A stretch of 36,262 bases of DNA from Tannerellaceae bacterium (GTDB lineage: Bacteria > Bacteroidota > Bacteroidia > Bacteroidales > Tannerellaceae). A model generated the notes under the pieces. The model saw nothing but the letters and a program-made list of their open reading frames with translations, made no database searches and was not told the origin of the DNA. Of the stretch, positions 33,526 to 36,262 are shown piece by piece. Position 1 is the first letter of the stretch; every line of letters begins with the position of its first letter. The position numbers and the translations under genes were made by a program. Location of the stretch: positions 1 to 36,262 of the forward strand of contig JAIRRS010000056.1 in the NCBI GenBank assembly GCA_031255855.1, read 5' to 3'.

Positions 33526-35517
33526 ATGAAGAAGATTTTAATTTTATTGCTTGCTTGTGTATGTAGCGTCAGTAACGGGCAGGTGAAGAATAGCGGTTAT
33601 CCGATTAATCCCGTGCCTTTTACATCAGTAAAAGTGACCGACAACTTTTGGGGACAACGGCTGAAAGCCAGCCGGGAGGTGACCATTCCGTTGGCATTCA
33701 GTAAATGCGAAGAAACCGGACGCTACGAAAACTTTGTGAAAGCTGCCAATCCCAGCCCAACGTATAAAGTGGAAGGCTTCTCGTTCGACGATACGGATGT
33801 GTATAAAACTATAGAAGGGGCAAGCTATTCCATACAAACATATCCCGACAAAAAACTCGAAAAGTATATTGACAGTGTACTTGCTATCATTGCCGCAGCG
33901 CAAGAGCCGGATGGTTATTTATATACGGCCCGTACGATGAATCCTGAACATCCGCACGAATGGGCCGGAAACAAACGGTGGGAAAAAGTAGAAGAACTGA
34001 GCCATGAATTCTATAACCTGGGGCATATGATAGAGGGCGCCATTGCCCATTATCAGGCGACAGGGAAAAAAAACTTTCTGGACATAGCTATCAAATATGC
34101 CGATTGCGTGGAACGCGAAATAGGAGACAAGCCCGGGCAGTTAGTCTTGGTTCCGGGACACCAAATCGCGGAAATGGCATTAGCCAAACTGTATCTGGTA
34201 ACCGGCGAGAAAAAGTACTTGGATTTAGCCAAGTTCTTCCTTGACAAACGGGGATATACGACCCGGAAGGACCTCTATAGCCAGGCGCATGAACCTGTGC
34301 TGGAGCAAGGCGAAGCTGTGGGTCATGCCGTACGCGCTGCCTATATGTATTCGGGAATGGCAGACGTTGCCGCTTTGACGGGAGACACGGGGTATATCCA
34401 TGCTATTGGTAAGATTTGGGATAATGTGGCGACAAAGAAATTATACATCACAGGCGGGATAGGCGCAACTAATCAGGGTGAAGCATTCGGAAAGGATTAT
34501 GAGTTGCCGAATATGACGGCCTATTGCGAGACGTGTGCCGCTATTGGCAATGTGTATTGGAACCATCGACTCTTCCTTTTGCATGGCGAATCCAAATATT
34601 ACGACGTATTGGAACGTACATTATATAATGGGTTGATTTCGGGGGTATCGTTGGATGGCGGAGGCTTCTTTTATCCGAACCCGTTGGAATCGGAAGGTCA
34701 GCATCAAAGACAGCCTTGGTTTGGCTGTGCTTGTTGTCCTTCCAATATATCCCGTTTCATTCCTTCCCTGCCTGGATACGTATATGCTACGCGCGACGAC
34801 GAGGTGTATGTGAATCTTTTTATGAGTAACACGTCCGTATTAGATGTTAAAGGAAAGAAACTGACGCTCTCGCAAACAACCAACTATCCTTGGTCTGGTG
34901 ATATCCGTATAGATGTCAACCCTCATGGGAAACAACCGTTTTCGTTGAAGTTCCGTGTTCCCGGCTGGTTAAGGGGGCAGGTAGTTCCCGGCGACCTGTA
35001 CACCTATTCGGATAATAAGCAGTTGGATTTTAAAGTTAGGGTAAATGGTGAAGAGGTGCGAAATGAGTTGGATAAAGGATATTTCACCATTTCCCGCCAA
35101 TGGAAAAAGGGCGATTTTGTAGAAGTTCATTTCGATATGGAACCCCGGACAGTAAAAGCCAACGAAGAGGTAGAAGCCGACAGAGGCAGGATAGCTGTTG
35201 AACGAGGCCCCATAGTGTATTGTGCCGAATGGCCGGACAACGACTTCAGCGTACGAAGCGTACTGCTGAACCTCAAACCGGAGTTCGCTGTCAACAACCA
35301 GCCTGACCTTTTAAACGGAATCAACCGCATACAAACAAAAGCGCAAGCGCTCAGCTACGACGATACCGGACGCATACAAGCCAAAGATATTATCCTGTCT
35401 CTAATTCCATACTATGCCTGGGCACATCGTGGAAAAGGCGAAATGCTCGTATGGCTTCCGCAAGATATAAGCGCGACCCGCGCCGAAACCTTACCTAAAG
35501 CAATTCGAAGTAATTGA
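33526..35517 (+). CDS. Second GH127 glycosidase (beta-L-arabinofuranosidase family)
   Basis: A paralog of the preceding enzyme, 663 residues, with a cleavable signal peptide ending near SVSNGQ rather than a lipobox. E335 and C337 in YCETCAA, and C403-C404 in FGCACCPSN, keep the zinc and nucleophile set intact. The C-terminus stops after the beta-sandwich that packs on the barrel, without the extra sugar-binding-like domain. An ATG at 33514, inside the end of the first gene, is an alternative start; I prefer 33526, which has AGGA just upstream and gives a normal signal peptide. The pair are likely co-transcribed and probably act on different linkages of one arabinose-containing glycan. Confidence 0.92.
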   Translation: MKKILILLLACVCSVSNGQVKNSGYPINPVPFTSVKVTDNFWGQRLKASREVTIPLAFSKCEETGRYENFVKAANPSPTYKVEGFSFDDTDVYKTIEGASYSIQTYPDKKLEKYIDSVLAIIAAAQEPDGYLYTARTMNPEHPHEWAGNKRWEKVEELSHEFYNLGHMIEGAIAHYQATGKKNFLDIAIKYADCVEREIGDKPGQLVLVPGHQIAEMALAKLYLVTGEKKYLDLAKFFLDKRGYTTRKDLYSQAHEPVLEQGEAVGHAVRAAYMYSGMADVAALTGDTGYIHAIGKIWDNVATKKLYITGGIGATNQGEAFGKDYELPNMTAYCETCAAIGNVYWNHRLFLLHGESKYYDVLERTLYNGLISGVSLDGGGFFYPNPLESEGQHQRQPWFGCACCPSNISRFIPSLPGYVYATRDDEVYVNLFMSNTSVLDVKGKKLTLSQTTNYPWSGDIRIDVNPHGKQPFSLKFRVPGWLRGQVVPGDLYTYSDNKQLDFKVRVNGEEVRNELDKGYFTISRQWKKGDFVEVHFDMEPRTVKANEEVEADRGRIAVERGPIVYCAEWPDNDFSVRSVLLNLKPEFAVNNQPDLLNGINRIQTKAQALSYDDTGRIQAKDIILSLIPYYAWAHRGKGEMLVWLPQDISATRAETLPKAIRSN

Positions 35518-35546
35518 ATCAATCTATCAGGGATAGAAATTATCTG

Positions 35547-35578
35547 TTTGACATCAATTATTACTTGCTGTATCTTTG
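35547..35578 (+). promoter_or_regulatory. Promoter of dps, textbook Bacteroides type
   Basis: TTTG (35547-35550), 20 nt, TATCTTTG (35571-35578), a perfect match to TTTG-N19-21-TAnnTTTG, about 60 bp before the dps start. It serves as the internal reference for the other promoter calls. Confidence 0.75.
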
Positions 35579-35637
35579 TAACGTTAGAAAGAACAAAGAG
35601 TAATAATAAATTAGTAATAACAAATAAAATTTAAATT

Positions 35638-36126
35638 ATGAAAACATTAGATTATCTTCATTTGGATGCTTCAGGAGCAGGTGACGTAGTAAACGGTTTG
35701 CAACAATTATTGGCCGATTTCCAGGTGTTTTATACCAATCTCCGCGGATTCCACTGGAATATCAAAGGACATGGTTTTTATATGTTGCATGGGAAGTTCG
35801 AAGAGATGTATGACGACGCTGCTGAAAAAGTTGACGAAGTTGCCGAACGTATCCTGATGTTGGGTGGCGTTCCTGAAAACAAATTCAGCGAATACCTGAA
35901 AAAAGCCAGGATTAAAGAAGTATCAAACGTTTCATGTGGAGAAGAAGCTGTTAGCAACATTTTAGATTCATTAAGCGTATTGATAGCAGCCGAACGTAAA
36001 TTACTATCGGAAGCTTCCGGTGTAAGTGATGAATCCACGGTTGCGTTAATGAGCGACTACCTCAAAGAACAGGAAAAGACAGTCTGGATGTTGGTATCTT
36101 TCCTGTCTGGCAATTGCAAGAAATAA
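35638..36126 (+). CDS. dps: Dps-family DNA-protecting ferritin-like protein
   Basis: A cytoplasmic mini-ferritin of 162 residues that oxidises Fe(II) with hydrogen peroxide, stores iron in a dodecameric shell and protects DNA. The inter-subunit ferroxidase residues are present: H39 in GFHWNIKG, H51 in MLHGKF, and D66 and E70 in KVDEVAERI. The length and the LGGVP block are typical. It is monocistronic, with its own promoter, next to the rRNA operon end. In related organisms dps is controlled by OxyR and oxygen; no clear OxyR site is visible here. Confidence 0.95.
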   Translation: MKTLDYLHLDASGAGDVVNGLQQLLADFQVFYTNLRGFHWNIKGHGFYMLHGKFEEMYDDAAEKVDEVAERILMLGGVPENKFSEYLKKARIKEVSNVSCGEEAVSNILDSLSVLIAAERKLLSEASGVSDESTVALMSDYLKEQEKTVWMLVSFLSGNCKK

Positions 36127-36156
36127 AAGTACTCCTCCCCTCCCCCAACAAACAAA

Positions 36157-36189
36157 AAGGAGTCTGACCAATGATTGGTCAGACTCCTT
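36157..36189 (-). terminator. Strong terminator of the rRNA operon
   Basis: AAGGAGTCTGACCAA (36157-36171) and TTGGTCAGACTCCTT (36175-36189) form a perfect 15-bp stem with a 3-nt loop. Read on the minus strand it is followed by TTTTTGTTTG, so it terminates the 5S-ending transcript. On the plus strand there is no T-tract, though it may still help stop dps transcripts. Confidence 0.85.
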
Positions 36190-36203
36190 CTACTTTAAAA
36201 AAA

Positions 36204-36262
36204 CTGGCAGCTACCTACTCTCCCACATAAATGCAGTACCATCGGCGTGACCGGGCTTAACT
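36204..36262 (-). rRNA. rrf: 5S ribosomal RNA, 3' part (5' part outside window)
   Basis: The reverse complement begins with AGTTAAGCCCGGTCACGCCG and ends with GTGGGAGAGTAGGTAGCTGC, the conserved 3' half of bacterial 5S rRNA. The exact 3' end is placed at about 36204, judging from the conserved helix. This marks the end of an rRNA operon entering from the right. Confidence 0.9.

Overview
The window is Bacteroidota DNA, most likely order Bacteroidales (Parabacteroides/Dysgonomonas-like; genus not resolvable by eye). The grounds are promoters of the Bacteroides type (-33 TTTG and -7 TAnnTTTG, seen cleanly before dps), abundant lipoproteins and a TonB-dependent receptor, an rseC-rnfBCDGEA operon, a serC-serA-DUF1015 operon, and GH127/GH5 secreted glycosidases. 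Nothing looks like a prophage, transposon, CRISPR array or tRNA gene. The right edge runs into the 3' end of a 5S rRNA gene on the minus strand.

Left part (1-6.3 kb): a nickel module. A TonB-dependent receptor (partial, minus) and an ABC ATPase (plus) diverge from a large nested palindrome. Converging on the ATPase is a minus-strand operon: a NicO/UreH-type HX4DH metal permease, then larE, larB and larC, which make the nickel-pincer nucleotide cofactor. larA, the usual client of that cofactor, is not present. The ATPase and lar promoters share an AGTAACA half-site at the -33 position with identical 26-nt spacing to the -7 box, which argues for one metal-responsive regulon.

6.3-7.9 kb: a 356-bp gap carrying a four-unit 10-mer array with an exact 22-bp period, then glycerate kinase closed by a good terminator. 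7.9-9.7 kb: a LytS/LytTR-type sensor kinase and response regulator pair. 9.7-15.1 kb: a minus-strand SMP-30-like lipoprotein, then a plus-strand set of outer-membrane barrel, imelysin lipoprotein and di-heme oxidoreductase lipoprotein. This is a plausible iron- or metal-handling envelope system. 15.1-17.0 kb: queH and a GH5 lipoprotein.

17.2-21.8 kb: rarA, serC, serA (with the active-site histidine replaced by lysine) and a DUF1015 gene, closed by a terminator. 21.9-23.7 kb: a CBM6-like secreted protein and galE. 23.7-29.1 kb: the complete Rnf ion-pumping ferredoxin:NAD oxidoreductase operon led by rseC. 29.2-35.5 kb: a DUF3078 outer-membrane protein, divergent from two tandem GH127 enzymes with intact Zn/Cys active sites. 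35.5 kb to the end: dps, a strong rRNA terminator and the 5S rRNA end.

The observations most worth following are the shared operator of the TonB/ABC and lar loci, the 22-bp array upstream of glycerate kinase, the 32-bp direct repeat before the barrel-imelysin-diheme operon beside a LytTR system, and the lysine-type SerA coupled to DUF1015.
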